Source: Desulfobulbaceae bacterium
GTDB lineage: Bacteria; Desulfobacterota; Desulfobulbia; Desulfobulbales; Desulfurivibrionaceae
Assembly: GCA_003517965.1 (NCBI GenBank)
Contig: DOZO01000054.1
Location: 33,308-43,972 of the forward strand
Reading direction: 5' to 3'
Length of the DNA: 10,665 bases
The position numbers and the translations under genes are program-made. Numbering within the stretch: the stretch's first letter is position 1; each line of letters starts with the position of its first letter. The notes below the pieces were generated by a model. It saw nothing but the letters and a program-made list of their open reading frames with translations, was not told the DNA's origin and did no database searches. Of this stretch, positions 1-6,265 are shown piece by piece.

Positions 1-117
1 GCAGACCTCTTCCGCGCATCTACAGCACTGCTAAACGGTTACGATTTTGGGGCAGATGGAAACCTTGTGTCCCTCGTGAAATATCATAACAAAGCAAGAG
101 AGCCAAAAAATGACTAA
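1..117 (+). CDS. C-terminal end of an unidentified protein (partial, runs off left edge)
   Basis: Frame 1 is open from the first base to a TAA at 115-117 and gives the last 38 residues of a protein ending in AREPKND. The other two forward frames close earlier. The stop lies 8 nt inside the next gene (the ATG at 110 sits in ATGACTAA), an arrangement typical of translationally coupled genes, and this is the main reason to believe the frame is used. The fragment carries no motif I recognise, and no family can be assigned from it. The alternative is that it is chance open sequence upstream of the TPR gene. Confidence 0.5.
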   Translation, partial: ADLFRASTALLNGYDFGADGNLVSLVKYHNKAREPKND

Positions 118-682
118 ACAGCAAAAACAGCAAGAGGAAGTGAAGGAAGAAAAAAGCCAGGCCCAACTCGACTACGAAGCCGGCCAGGAATTTCTCAAGA
201 ATCTCGAACCGGCCCAAGCGGCCAATGCCTTTCATAATGCGCTTATCGCCTTTGAACTGGAAGGCAACGAAAACGGCATTGCCAACGCGGCGGACAAACT
301 GGGCGATATCTGCGCAAAACGCGGCGATCTGACCATGGCCTTTAGCCATTACGACCGAGTCTATGCCATCTGCCAAAAGCACACCGATCGCTTCAGCCTT
401 TTTTCCATCGAAAAGAAAAAAGCCAAGCTTATGTACGAGGCCAAAGAGTACGATCAGGCTATCCGCCTGTATAACGAAGTCCTCGATGAATACGGCGCCC
501 TGCGCAATCCCCAGGGCTCAGTAGACACCTTGGAAATTCTGGCGGAAATCTATCTGGCCAAGGGGGAAAAGAACAAGGCGGCAGATGCATACCGGACAAT
601 AGCAGCGATCCACCAGAGTTTCAAACACAGCCGCCACGCGGAAAAGTTCCTGCAAAAAGCGGCAGAGACCGAGAAGGGCTAA
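110..682 (+). CDS. Tetratricopeptide repeat protein, cytoplasmic
   Basis: This 190-residue protein opens with a very charged, Gln/Lys/Glu-rich stretch (residues 1-18). About four helix-turn-helix repeats of TPR type follow, roughly at 19-52, 57-90, 97-130 and 137-172. The typical small-large-aromatic pattern is visible, for example in GDLTMAFSHYDRVYAI and KEYDQAIRLYNEVL. There is no signal peptide or membrane segment, so it should be cytoplasmic. TPR proteins are protein-binding scaffolds; the partner cannot be read from the sequence. The ATG at 110 follows AGAGAG at a fitting distance and overlaps the end of the upstream frame by 8 nt, suggesting one transcript with coupled translation. It converges on the cysteine-cluster gene, with only 28 bp between the two stops. 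The family call is firm; the role is unknown. Confidence 0.85.
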   Translation: MTKQQKQQEEVKEEKSQAQLDYEAGQEFLKNLEPAQAANAFHNALIAFELEGNENGIANAADKLGDICAKRGDLTMAFSHYDRVYAICQKHTDRFSLFSIEKKKAKLMYEAKEYDQAIRLYNEVLDEYGALRNPQGSVDTLEILAEIYLAKGEKNKAADAYRTIAAIHQSFKHSRHAEKFLQKAAETEKG

Positions 683-723
683 AGAAAGGTGTAAGGATGA
701 GTTCTTTCCTTCAGCCTTTAGCC
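677..723. terminator. Shared dyad across the convergent stop codons, weak terminator candidate
   Basis: GGCTAAAG (677-684) is perfectly repeated in inverted form as CTTTAGCC (716-723), with a further AAAG/CTTT pairing (685-688 with 704-707) inside. The dyad spans the stop codons of both convergent genes, a usual place for a shared terminator. Neither strand has a U-tract after the stem, so intrinsic termination is uncertain. Confidence 0.3.
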
Positions 724-1259
724 TGAAAATCGAGGATCACCGAGGCAATGGGCCAGCGTCTTGAACCATTTTCTTCTCCTGCCAACTGAACGGAAAGGTC
801 GAGCAGTATCCCCTGCAGAGAGGCAAGATTGACCGTGGGGTATGATCTCCCTGGCTCAAATCCGGAAAAACCGCAGACATGCCCCTTGCCCCCAATTTCC
901 GTGGGGATTCCATAAGTCCTGCAGTTTACCGGACGTGCTTCATAGCAAAGACAACGACCTTGTGCATCAAGAAGCGGACACCTGATCCGCGCCAAGGCCG
1001 GATCAAGACCCTCAGCCATGATCTGTGCCCAGGCTTGCTGCGCCTCTTGCGCCGCGATAACTATCTCTGCCCGCACCGTATGATCCAGCCGCTGCAAATT
1101 GGCCTGAAGATTGACCGCCTCAACAAGTGACACATCAAAAACAGCCTGACAGCAATCCACGCAACCCTTTTCACAGGCAATTTCCTCTGGGTGCGCCTGA
1201 CTTACCACCTCGAACGCCTGATCAATGGCAACAAAAAGCTTGTGTAAATCATTGAGCAT
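711..1259 (-). CDS. YkgJ-family cysteine-cluster protein (putative metal or Fe-S binding)
   Basis: This 182-residue soluble protein has two cysteine groups typical of the YkgJ / CxxCxxCC family (formerly UPF0153). The first is C29-x3-C33-x2-C36-C37. The second is C94, C103, C105 and C113 in a CPLL...CxCYxxRPxxCRxY context, with one more cysteine at 129. The family is thought to bind zinc or an iron-sulfur cluster; its biochemical role is not established. The start at 1259 follows AGGGGAG about 8 nt upstream. It lies directly downstream of dsrABD on the same strand but is separated by a strong terminator, so its expression depends on read-through or on a promoter in the short gap. A role in cofactor handling for sulfite reductase is conceivable from position only. 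Confidence 0.8.
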   Translation of the reverse strand: MLNDLHKLFVAIDQAFEVVSQAHPEEIACEKGCVDCCQAVFDVSLVEAVNLQANLQRLDHTVRAEIVIAAQEAQQAWAQIMAEGLDPALARIRCPLLDAQGRCLCYEARPVNCRTYGIPTEIGGKGHVCGFSGFEPGRSYPTVNLASLQGILLDLSVQLAGEENGSRRWPIASVILDFQAKG

Positions 1260-1299
1260 GAATAATCTCCCCTCTTCCCAAAAACCGCAGAAACATCAC

Positions 1300-1336
1300 A
1301 AAAAAAAATGCAGAGGAACCCCTCTGCATTTTTTTT
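1300..1336. terminator. Bidirectional intrinsic terminator downstream of dsrD
   Basis: ATGCAGAGG (1308-1316) and CCTCTGCAT (1321-1329) form a perfect 9-bp stem with a 4-nt AACC loop. A run of A stands on the left and a run of T on the right, so the leftward dsrABD transcript ends in a hairpin plus U8. The symmetry also allows termination of rightward transcription. It lies 20-56 nt after the dsrD stop and marks the probable end of the dsrABD unit. Confidence 0.9.
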
Positions 1337-1355
1337 GTAATTTGAGAAACAACGA

Positions 1356-1589
1356 CTAACGGTGTTCTTCGTCCTTGGCCCGGCCTTGTGCAGCGTACAT
1401 GGTCGTACTGCCACTGGACCAGAAAGTCATTTTGCCTTCCTTTACCAGATCGTTGGCCGCATTCTTGATATCACGTGGGCCAGCATCAGGATCACAGGCA
1501 TAAAAATCCTTAACATATAGCTGTGCCTTAGGGCCATTCAACGCTTTTTCAAGGATATTGGCTTTCAACTCATCTTTGCTTAATGCCAT
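1356..1589 (-). CDS. dsrD: DsrD, small activator of dissimilatory sulfite reductase
   Basis: This 77-residue protein matches the usual length and sequence style of DsrD (about 78 residues). It shows the winged-helix core, from an N-terminal MALSKDELKANILEKA through ARDIKN-like helix residues to KEGKMTFWSSGSTTMY. Early structural work suggested nucleic-acid binding; later biochemistry showed that DsrD allosterically activates DsrAB. Its presence marks a reductive-type dsr locus, since sulfur oxidisers usually lack dsrD. I chose the ATG at 1589 because AAAGGAG lies 8 nt upstream; a longer TTG-initiated frame from 1607 would place that Shine-Dalgarno inside the gene. It follows dsrB after a 121-bp gap containing a long hairpin, and is followed by a strong terminator. 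Confidence 0.95.
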   Translation of the reverse strand: MALSKDELKANILEKALNGPKAQLYVKDFYACDPDAGPRDIKNAANDLVKEGKMTFWSSGSTTMYAAQGRAKDEEHR

Positions 1590-1648
1590 GGCACTTACTC
1601 CTTTCAATAAGGGTTTTACGCAAGCACATCAAAAACAACCAAAGAAAC

Positions 1649-1686
1649 AAGGTCAGTAGTTCACCATAAAGGGAACTACTGACCTT
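1649..1686 (-). promoter_or_regulatory. 14-bp hairpin between dsrB and dsrD (attenuator or mRNA processing/stability element)
   Basis: AAGGTCAGTAGTTC (1649-1662) and GAACTACTGACCTT (1673-1686) are perfect inverted repeats around a 10-nt loop. In the leftward dsr transcript the stem starts 24 nt after the dsrB stop and is followed by a U-rich but interrupted stretch (GUUUCUUUGGUUGUUUUUG). It therefore looks like a leaky terminator or a 3'-end-stabilising stem that sets the dsrD to dsrAB ratio. The structure is seen directly; the role is inferred. Confidence 0.75.
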
Positions 1687-1710
1687 AATGGTCAATAAAG
1701 ACCGTTCACC

Positions 1711-2841
1711 TTACTTGATATGGCTGGTGAACTTGAACTGGGTAGTCGTTCTCCAGGTATCATAAGCCAGACGATAATCGTCAATAGACTTGATGGTAAA
1801 GGGAATACCAGTCTTTTCAAAGAATTTCTCCCAACCGATCCGAGCGGCCCACTCACCAATCCGCTCGTATTTGCGAGCATCATTGGCATAGGTCTCAAGG
1901 ATATTCTTCACCGCGGCAACAACCTCCGGCCAACGTGGCGGAACATTAGGCAAGAAAGGAATAACCAGCTTGGAGAACATCGGCATGGATCTGGAGTTGG
2001 AGACCTTGCCGCCAACCAGAATGGCGATACCGTCACCATCCGGATCAGCCAAAGGCATAGCCGGGCACATGGTGTAGCAGTTGCCGCAGAACATGCAGCG
2101 ATCAGCGTTTACCTTGACTGATTTGACATCTTCACCCTTGCTGTTCTTTGCCGTCGCAGGCTTTACCGCGCCCAGAGGACAAGCGGAGATTGCCAGAGGC
2201 AACTCGCAAAGACCGGTGATCGCATCATGGTCGATCATCGGCGGTTTACGATGCACACCGAGGATAGCGATATCGGAAGCATGAACCGCGCCGCACATAT
2301 TCAGGCAGCAAGCCAGGGCAAGACGAACCTGGGCCGGAAGCTTGTGGCTGGTAAAATAGTCGAACAGCTCGTCCATGACCGCCTTGACCACACCAGAAGC
2401 ATCAGTTGCCGGGGTGTGACAATGAACCCAGCCCTGGGTATGAACACAGTTGCTGACCGAGGCGCCAGTGCCGCCAACCGGCATACGGTTGCCACGGCTT
2501 TTCAACTCGTCCAGCAACGGCTGAACCTTAGCCTTGGAGTCCACCATGAATTCAACATTGTTCCGGGTGGTCCAACGCAAATAACCATCACAATGTTTAT
2601 CCGCAACGTCACACATTTCGCGGATCAGTTCGATACTGATGAGACGGGCTGCGCCAATGCGAACGGTATAACACTCGTCACCGTTCTCGGCCTTGTGCAT
2701 TAAAACACCGGGCTGCAAAATCTCATGGTACAGCCATTTACCGTAGTTATTTTTAACCACCGGCGGGAAAAACTGCTCATAATGTGGCGGACCGATGTCT
2801 GTGATTCTGTCGGCCATCGGATTAGCTGGATCGTAACCCAT
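1711..2841 (-). CDS. dsrB: Dissimilatory sulfite reductase subunit beta (DsrB)
   Basis: This is the beta subunit of the cytoplasmic alpha2beta2 siroheme sulfite reductase, the last step of dissimilatory sulfate reduction (sulfite reduced to sulfide via a DsrC trisulfide). At 376 residues it is full length. The siroheme-linked [4Fe-4S] cysteines are present: C141, then C178-C179 and C183 in ACCLNMCG, with the spacing known for DsrB. A ferredoxin-type domain follows with C249-x2-C252-x2-C255-x3-C259-P plus C221. Sirohaem-pocket residues appear in RWTTRNNVEF. The ATG at 2841 has GGAGGAG 6 nt upstream. It lies 66 bp after dsrA on the same strand and ends 121 bp before dsrD. All key residues are intact and there is no sign of frameshift. 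Confidence 0.98.
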   Translation of the reverse strand: MGYDPANPMADRITDIGPPHYEQFFPPVVKNNYGKWLYHEILQPGVLMHKAENGDECYTVRIGAARLISIELIREMCDVADKHCDGYLRWTTRNNVEFMVDSKAKVQPLLDELKSRGNRMPVGGTGASVSNCVHTQGWVHCHTPATDASGVVKAVMDELFDYFTSHKLPAQVRLALACCLNMCGAVHASDIAILGVHRKPPMIDHDAITGLCELPLAISACPLGAVKPATAKNSKGEDVKSVKVNADRCMFCGNCYTMCPAMPLADPDGDGIAILVGGKVSNSRSMPMFSKLVIPFLPNVPPRWPEVVAAVKNILETYANDARKYERIGEWAARIGWEKFFEKTGIPFTIKSIDDYRLAYDTWRTTTQFKFTSHIK

Positions 2842-2907
2842 GATAACTCCTCCTTATATCGTGAAATCAGATAAATTCAATGTAGTATCAAGCAACAACC
2901 CATCACC

Positions 2908-4188
2908 TTACTGGGCGTTACGCTTGCGGTAGGCAATAACATCACGCTCAAAACCGCCTTCAACCTCGTCTTCCTGCCAGAACACATAGGGGTTGGAACG
3001 GGGCTCTTTCACATGCTGCGGTGTCGGGGTGATTTCCATAACCTTCAGGAAAGTGGGCAGGCCGATACGCTGAATGGTCTCACCAACACGTTCACGGTTT
3101 TTGCCAACTTCCATCCACCAATCCCAGATCTTTTCGATAACCTCGATAATTTCTGCAAATTCGGTATCCGGGTTGACTTCAATGAAAGGAACGGTCATGG
3201 TGGCGAACTGAGCGCCATCCAGAATCGGAGCCTTGGCGCCGACACAGATGGTCGCGCCCTGTTTCAACCCTGGACGCAATGCGCGGGGCATTACGTTGAG
3301 GCAATGCATGCAGCGGGTGCATTCGGAATTGTCAATCTTCAGGCTGTCGCCTTCCATCCACATACAGCCGGTAGGACAGAGGTCAAGAACCTCGGCCTTG
3401 ATGTCGAACTTACCCCAATCCTTGTCTGAATGCGCGCCGGCATTCGGAGCAAACTCTCCTGAGAGATAGCCCTTGACCGCCGCCTGATCAATCCGGATAT
3501 CGTCACGCCAGGTGCCGATAACAGCAAAGTCGGAACGGGCGATAGCGGCAACGCAATCGTTGGGACAACCGGAAAATTTCATTTTAAACTTATAGGGGAA
3601 AGCGGGACGATGGATCTCGTCCTGATAATGCATGGTCAGGCTATGGCAAAGATTCTGGGTGTCATAACAACCCCACTCACAACGGGCCCGGCCAAGACAG
3701 CAGGACGGGGTACGCAAGTTAGAACCGGAACCGCCAAGATCCTGATTCAGATCGTGGGTCAGATCATAGAACAGGGGCTCAAGGTTCGGGGTGGTGGTGC
3801 CAAGCAGAACCAGATCGCCGGTGGAACCGTGCATGTTGGTCATACCGGAACCGTATTTCTCCCAAAGGTTGCAGATGTCGCGCAGTTTCGCGCTGCTGTA
3901 AAACATACTGGAAGGCTGGTTCAGACGTACGGTATGGAAATGGGCCACACCAGGAAACTGATCCGGCACATCCGAGTAACGGCCAACAATACCACCGCCG
4001 TAACCGAAAACACCAACGATACCACCGTGTTTCCAATGAGTAACCTTGTCCCTGTAGGACAACTCAAGCTGACCCAGAATGTCAAAACACTCGGGCTTTT
4101 TCTCTGCCTGACGTTTCAGGTCAGTGACGAAACTCGGCCATGGGCCACTTTCGAGTTCGTCTAACAAAGGCGTATCATGCTTCGGCAT
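2908..4188 (-). CDS. dsrA: Dissimilatory sulfite reductase subunit alpha (DsrA)
   Basis: This is the alpha subunit of DsrAB. The 426-residue length fits the family. The [4Fe-4S]-siroheme cysteines appear as C164-x5-C170 (in CCLGRARCEWGC) and C208-x3-C212 (in FSGCPNDC). The inserted ferredoxin domain has CPTGC at 271-275 and C290-x2-C293-x2-C296 in CTRCMHCLNVMPRAL. The start at 4188 is set by an AAGGAGGAA Shine-Dalgarno 7 nt upstream and by an N-terminus (MPKHDTPLLDELESGPWPSF) typical of Desulfobulbales-like DsrA. It is the first gene of dsrABD, behind a strong promoter and a leader of about 150 nt. It is divergent from the CoA-disulfide reductase-rhodanese gene. Function and completeness are clear. 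Confidence 0.98.
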   Translation of the reverse strand: MPKHDTPLLDELESGPWPSFVTDLKRQAEKKPECFDILGQLELSYRDKVTHWKHGGIVGVFGYGGGIVGRYSDVPDQFPGVAHFHTVRLNQPSSMFYSSAKLRDICNLWEKYGSGMTNMHGSTGDLVLLGTTTPNLEPLFYDLTHDLNQDLGGSGSNLRTPSCCLGRARCEWGCYDTQNLCHSLTMHYQDEIHRPAFPYKFKMKFSGCPNDCVAAIARSDFAVIGTWRDDIRIDQAAVKGYLSGEFAPNAGAHSDKDWGKFDIKAEVLDLCPTGCMWMEGDSLKIDNSECTRCMHCLNVMPRALRPGLKQGATICVGAKAPILDGAQFATMTVPFIEVNPDTEFAEIIEVIEKIWDWWMEVGKNRERVGETIQRIGLPTFLKVMEITPTPQHVKEPRSNPYVFWQEDEVEGGFERDVIAYRKRNAQ

Positions 4189-4287
4189 TGTCGATTCCTC
4201 CTTAACTTAAGGTGATTTAAATGGGTTTCCAATACATAAAAAAAGGGCGCCACACACTGTTGTTTCCCACTCGCAACAATGGAGAGG

Positions 4288-4325
4288 ATTTTAAAATGCA
4301 GGGCGATTGCAACTGCATGCAAAAT
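4288..4325 (-). promoter_or_regulatory. Hairpin in the predicted dsrA 5' leader
   Basis: ATGCAG (4296-4301) and CTGCAT (4313-4318) pair around an 11-nt loop. An outer ATTTT/AAAAT stem (4288-4292 with 4321-4325) is separated by a small internal loop. It lies within the leader predicted from the promoter at 4349-4377 and about 100 nt before the dsrA start. It may stabilise the mRNA or act in control; it matches no riboswitch I know. Confidence 0.45.
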
Positions 4326-4348
4326 GTGAACAGTGATTCAGTCAGAGG

Positions 4349-4377
4349 ACAATAGCCAGTGCAAAACCCTTTGTCAA
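4349..4377 (-). promoter_or_regulatory. Sigma70-type promoter of dsrABD
   Basis: Read on the minus strand: TTGACA (4377-4372), exactly 17 bp, then TATTGT (4354-4349). The -35 is perfect and the -10 matches at 4 of 6 positions. The start should fall near 4342, giving a leader of about 154 nt. The -35 box is part of an inverted repeat TGTCA-N8-TGACA (4372-4389) that could be an operator. Confidence 0.75.
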
Positions 4378-4448
4378 TAAAAAATGACATGTTTTAACCC
4401 CTGTTTTCATCTCTCCAGCCCTCTGCACTTTTCATTTTCTTTCACCTA

Positions 4449-4483
4449 TGTCAATTGACAGAAAACAACAATCGCGATAGGTT
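4449..4483 (+). promoter_or_regulatory. Promoter of the CoA-disulfide reductase gene with overlapping 12-bp palindrome
   Basis: TTGACA (4455-4460), a 17-bp spacer, then TAGGTT (4478-4483). The -35 is perfect; the -10 keeps only the key first, second and last bases. The -35 is the right half of a perfect palindrome, TGTCAATTGACA (4449-4460), which would place a bound regulator directly on the promoter. The predicted start is near 4490. Confidence 0.55.
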
Positions 4484-4540
4484 ATCGCTCATACCAAAAC
4501 ATACTATTGAGACTCACTTTTCATAACAAGGATTGTTGCC

Positions 4541-6265
4541 ATGGGGAAAAAAATCGTGATCATCGGCGGGGTTGCCGCTGGACCAAAATCAGCCTGCCGG
4601 GTGAAACGACTCCTGCCCGATGCCGAAGTGACCATCATTGATCAGGACAGCCTGATCTCCTACGGAGGTTGCGGCATCCCCTACTTTGTTTCCGGAGATG
4701 TCTCCGATGAAAAGGAGCTGCGCAATACCAGCTTCCACATGACCAGAGACGAAGCCTTTTTTCTCAAGGCCAAAGGGGTAACGGTCAGAGCCAGAACCCT
4801 GGCCCTATCCATCAACCGGCAAGAGAAATTTGTCCTTGTTGAGGATCTCACCTCCGGCGCGCAAGAGAGCGTCCCCTACGATAATCTGGTTCTTGCCACC
4901 GGGGCTCGTCCCAATATCCTGCCCATTGCCGGCGCCGATCTGGACGGGGTATTTACCATCAGCGACCTGCATAAAGCCATGGCTATCAAAGACCGAATCG
5001 CCAGAGGAGAGGTTGGCCGGGCGGTGATCATCGGCGGCGGCGCCATCGGTATCGAAATGGCCGAGGCCTTCACTGACCTCTGGGGAATCGAAACCACAAT
5101 CATCGAGTTTATGCCCCAGGTTTTACCCCGCCTGGTTGACTGGGATTTCGCCCGCATGCTGGAGACCCATCTGCGGGAAAGCGGGGTAACGGTACTCACC
5201 GGGGAGGGGGCCTCGTCCATCGAGGGAGAAGACGGCAAGATCTGCCGGGTGGTCACTCCCAAAAGGACCATAGAAGCAGATCTGGTCGTGATGGCCGCAG
5301 GCGTCCAGGCAAGAAGTGAACTGGCCCAGGCAGCAGGGCTTCTCGTCTCGGCACTTGGCAACATCGTGGTCAACGAGCGGCTGCAAACCTCGGATCCTGA
5401 CATCTATGCGGCCGGAGACTGCATCGAGGTGAAAAACATCATCACCGGCAAGGGCGGCATCGCTCCCATGGGCTCGCTGGCCAATCGCGAGGGCAGAATC
5501 GTGGGGGATAACATCGCTGGCATCCCCACCAGATACAAAGGCTGGATTGGAAGTTTCATCATGAAGGCCTTCGAGCACAGCATCGCCGCCACTGGCCTTT
5601 CCCTGGACGCGGCCCTGGCCGAGGGCTTTGCCGCTGCTGCCGCAACCACCGCCCAGTCTGACCGGGCTCATTTCTTTCCCAGCCAGGCCGTAATCCCGCT
5701 ACGTCTCATCTTTGACCTCAAGACCCGCAAGGTGCTCGGCGCTCAGGGCTTCGGACCTATGAACGATGCGGTGCTGGCCCGAATCGATGCCGCCGCCGCC
5801 ATCATTGGCCAGGGCGGCACCATCGACGATCTCAGCCAGCTGGAAATGGCCTACGCCCCACCCTTTGCCACAGCCCTCGACGCCTTGAATGCCACGGCAA
5901 ACGTGGCCGACAACCTGGCCGCAGGACGATTACGATACGTGAGCACCAAGGAGTTTCTCAACTGGATGGAGGATTTTACCAGTCAGCCGGACTGGGTAGC
6001 CTTAGACCTCCGCCACCCCAACGAGGCCAAAAGTTTTGTCGCGCAATGCGGCAAAGACAAATGGCTTTCCTTACCCTACATCGAGATCCGGGAGCGCCAT
6101 CAGGAATTGCCTGAAAACAAAACCCTGCTCATCATCTGCGACGCAGGTACCCGCTCCTCCGAGATCCAGATCTTTCTCGACCATGTGGGGCTGGTCAACA
6201 ACCTGGTTCTGGGAGGCGGCTTCAATCTCATCCGCCGGATGGGGGTAGACTGGTGGCCCAAATGA
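4541..6265 (+). CDS. FAD-dependent CoA-disulfide / NADH persulfide reductase with C-terminal rhodanese domain
   Basis: This 574-residue protein is a two-part fusion. Residues 1-455 form a pyridine-nucleotide disulfide oxidoreductase: an FAD-binding GGVAAG (9-14), the single redox cysteine C44 in SYGGCGIPY, an NAD(P)H-binding GGGAIG (165-170), a second FAD motif around IYAAGD (288-293) and the dimer-interface YAPPF (438-442, carrying one conserved tyrosine). Residues about 465-574 form a rhodanese domain with catalytic C533 in CDAGTRS. This is the CoADR-Rhd architecture of Npsr-type NADH-dependent persulfide/polysulfide reductases. The second conserved interface tyrosine, usually in a YYPG context, seems replaced by phenylalanine in HFFPS (377-381). 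The start has AAGGA 9 nt upstream. Being divergent from dsrA suggests a role in sulfane-sulfur or CoA-persulfide handling; the exact substrate cannot be read from the sequence. Confidence 0.9.
   Translation: MGKKIVIIGGVAAGPKSACRVKRLLPDAEVTIIDQDSLISYGGCGIPYFVSGDVSDEKELRNTSFHMTRDEAFFLKAKGVTVRARTLALSINRQEKFVLVEDLTSGAQESVPYDNLVLATGARPNILPIAGADLDGVFTISDLHKAMAIKDRIARGEVGRAVIIGGGAIGIEMAEAFTDLWGIETTIIEFMPQVLPRLVDWDFARMLETHLRESGVTVLTGEGASSIEGEDGKICRVVTPKRTIEADLVVMAAGVQARSELAQAAGLLVSALGNIVVNERLQTSDPDIYAAGDCIEVKNIITGKGGIAPMGSLANREGRIVGDNIAGIPTRYKGWIGSFIMKAFEHSIAATGLSLDAALAEGFAAAAATTAQSDRAHFFPSQAVIPLRLIFDLKTRKVLGAQGFGPMNDAVLARIDAAAAIIGQGGTIDDLSQLEMAYAPPFATALDALNATANVADNLAAGRLRYVSTKEFLNWMEDFTSQPDWVALDLRHPNEAKSFVAQCGKDKWLSLPYIEIRERHQELPENKTLLIICDAGTRSSEIQIFLDHVGLVNNLVLGGGFNLIRRMGVDWWPK

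Larger units (their letters stand above)
4189..4540. promoter_or_regulatory. Divergent dsrA / persulfide-reductase intergenic regulatory region
   Basis: These 352 bp hold no gene. They contain a leftward promoter for dsrABD (4349-4377), a rightward promoter for the flavoprotein gene (4455-4483), dyads at both -35 boxes, and a leader hairpin in the dsr transcript (4288-4325). A run of seven A at 4239-4245 (U7 in the dsr leader) has no convincing stem before it. Confidence 0.75.

Noticed and set aside
1590..1607. Longer dsrD form from a TTG at 1607
   Set aside because: It would bury the AAAGGAG ribosome site inside the gene; the ATG at 1589 gives the standard DsrD N-terminus and length.
2227..2703. 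Rightward 158-codon open frame inside dsrB
   Set aside because: It is fully antisense to an intact, well-recognised gene and its product resembles no family.
3610..4164. Rightward 184-codon open frame inside dsrA
   Set aside because: It is antisense to conserved dsrA sequence and has no recognisable product or ribosome site.
4239..4260. U7 tract after GGCGCCC in the dsr leader read as an attenuator
   Set aside because: No complementary upstream arm for the GC-rich segment could be found within hairpin distance.
5123..5671. Leftward 182-codon open frame inside the flavoprotein gene
   Set aside because: It is a shadow of a gene whose catalytic motifs are all readable on the plus strand.
6253..6261. 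GTG start for the PLD protein at 6253
   Set aside because: The ATG at 6262 gives the typical ATGA overlap and a clean signal peptide.
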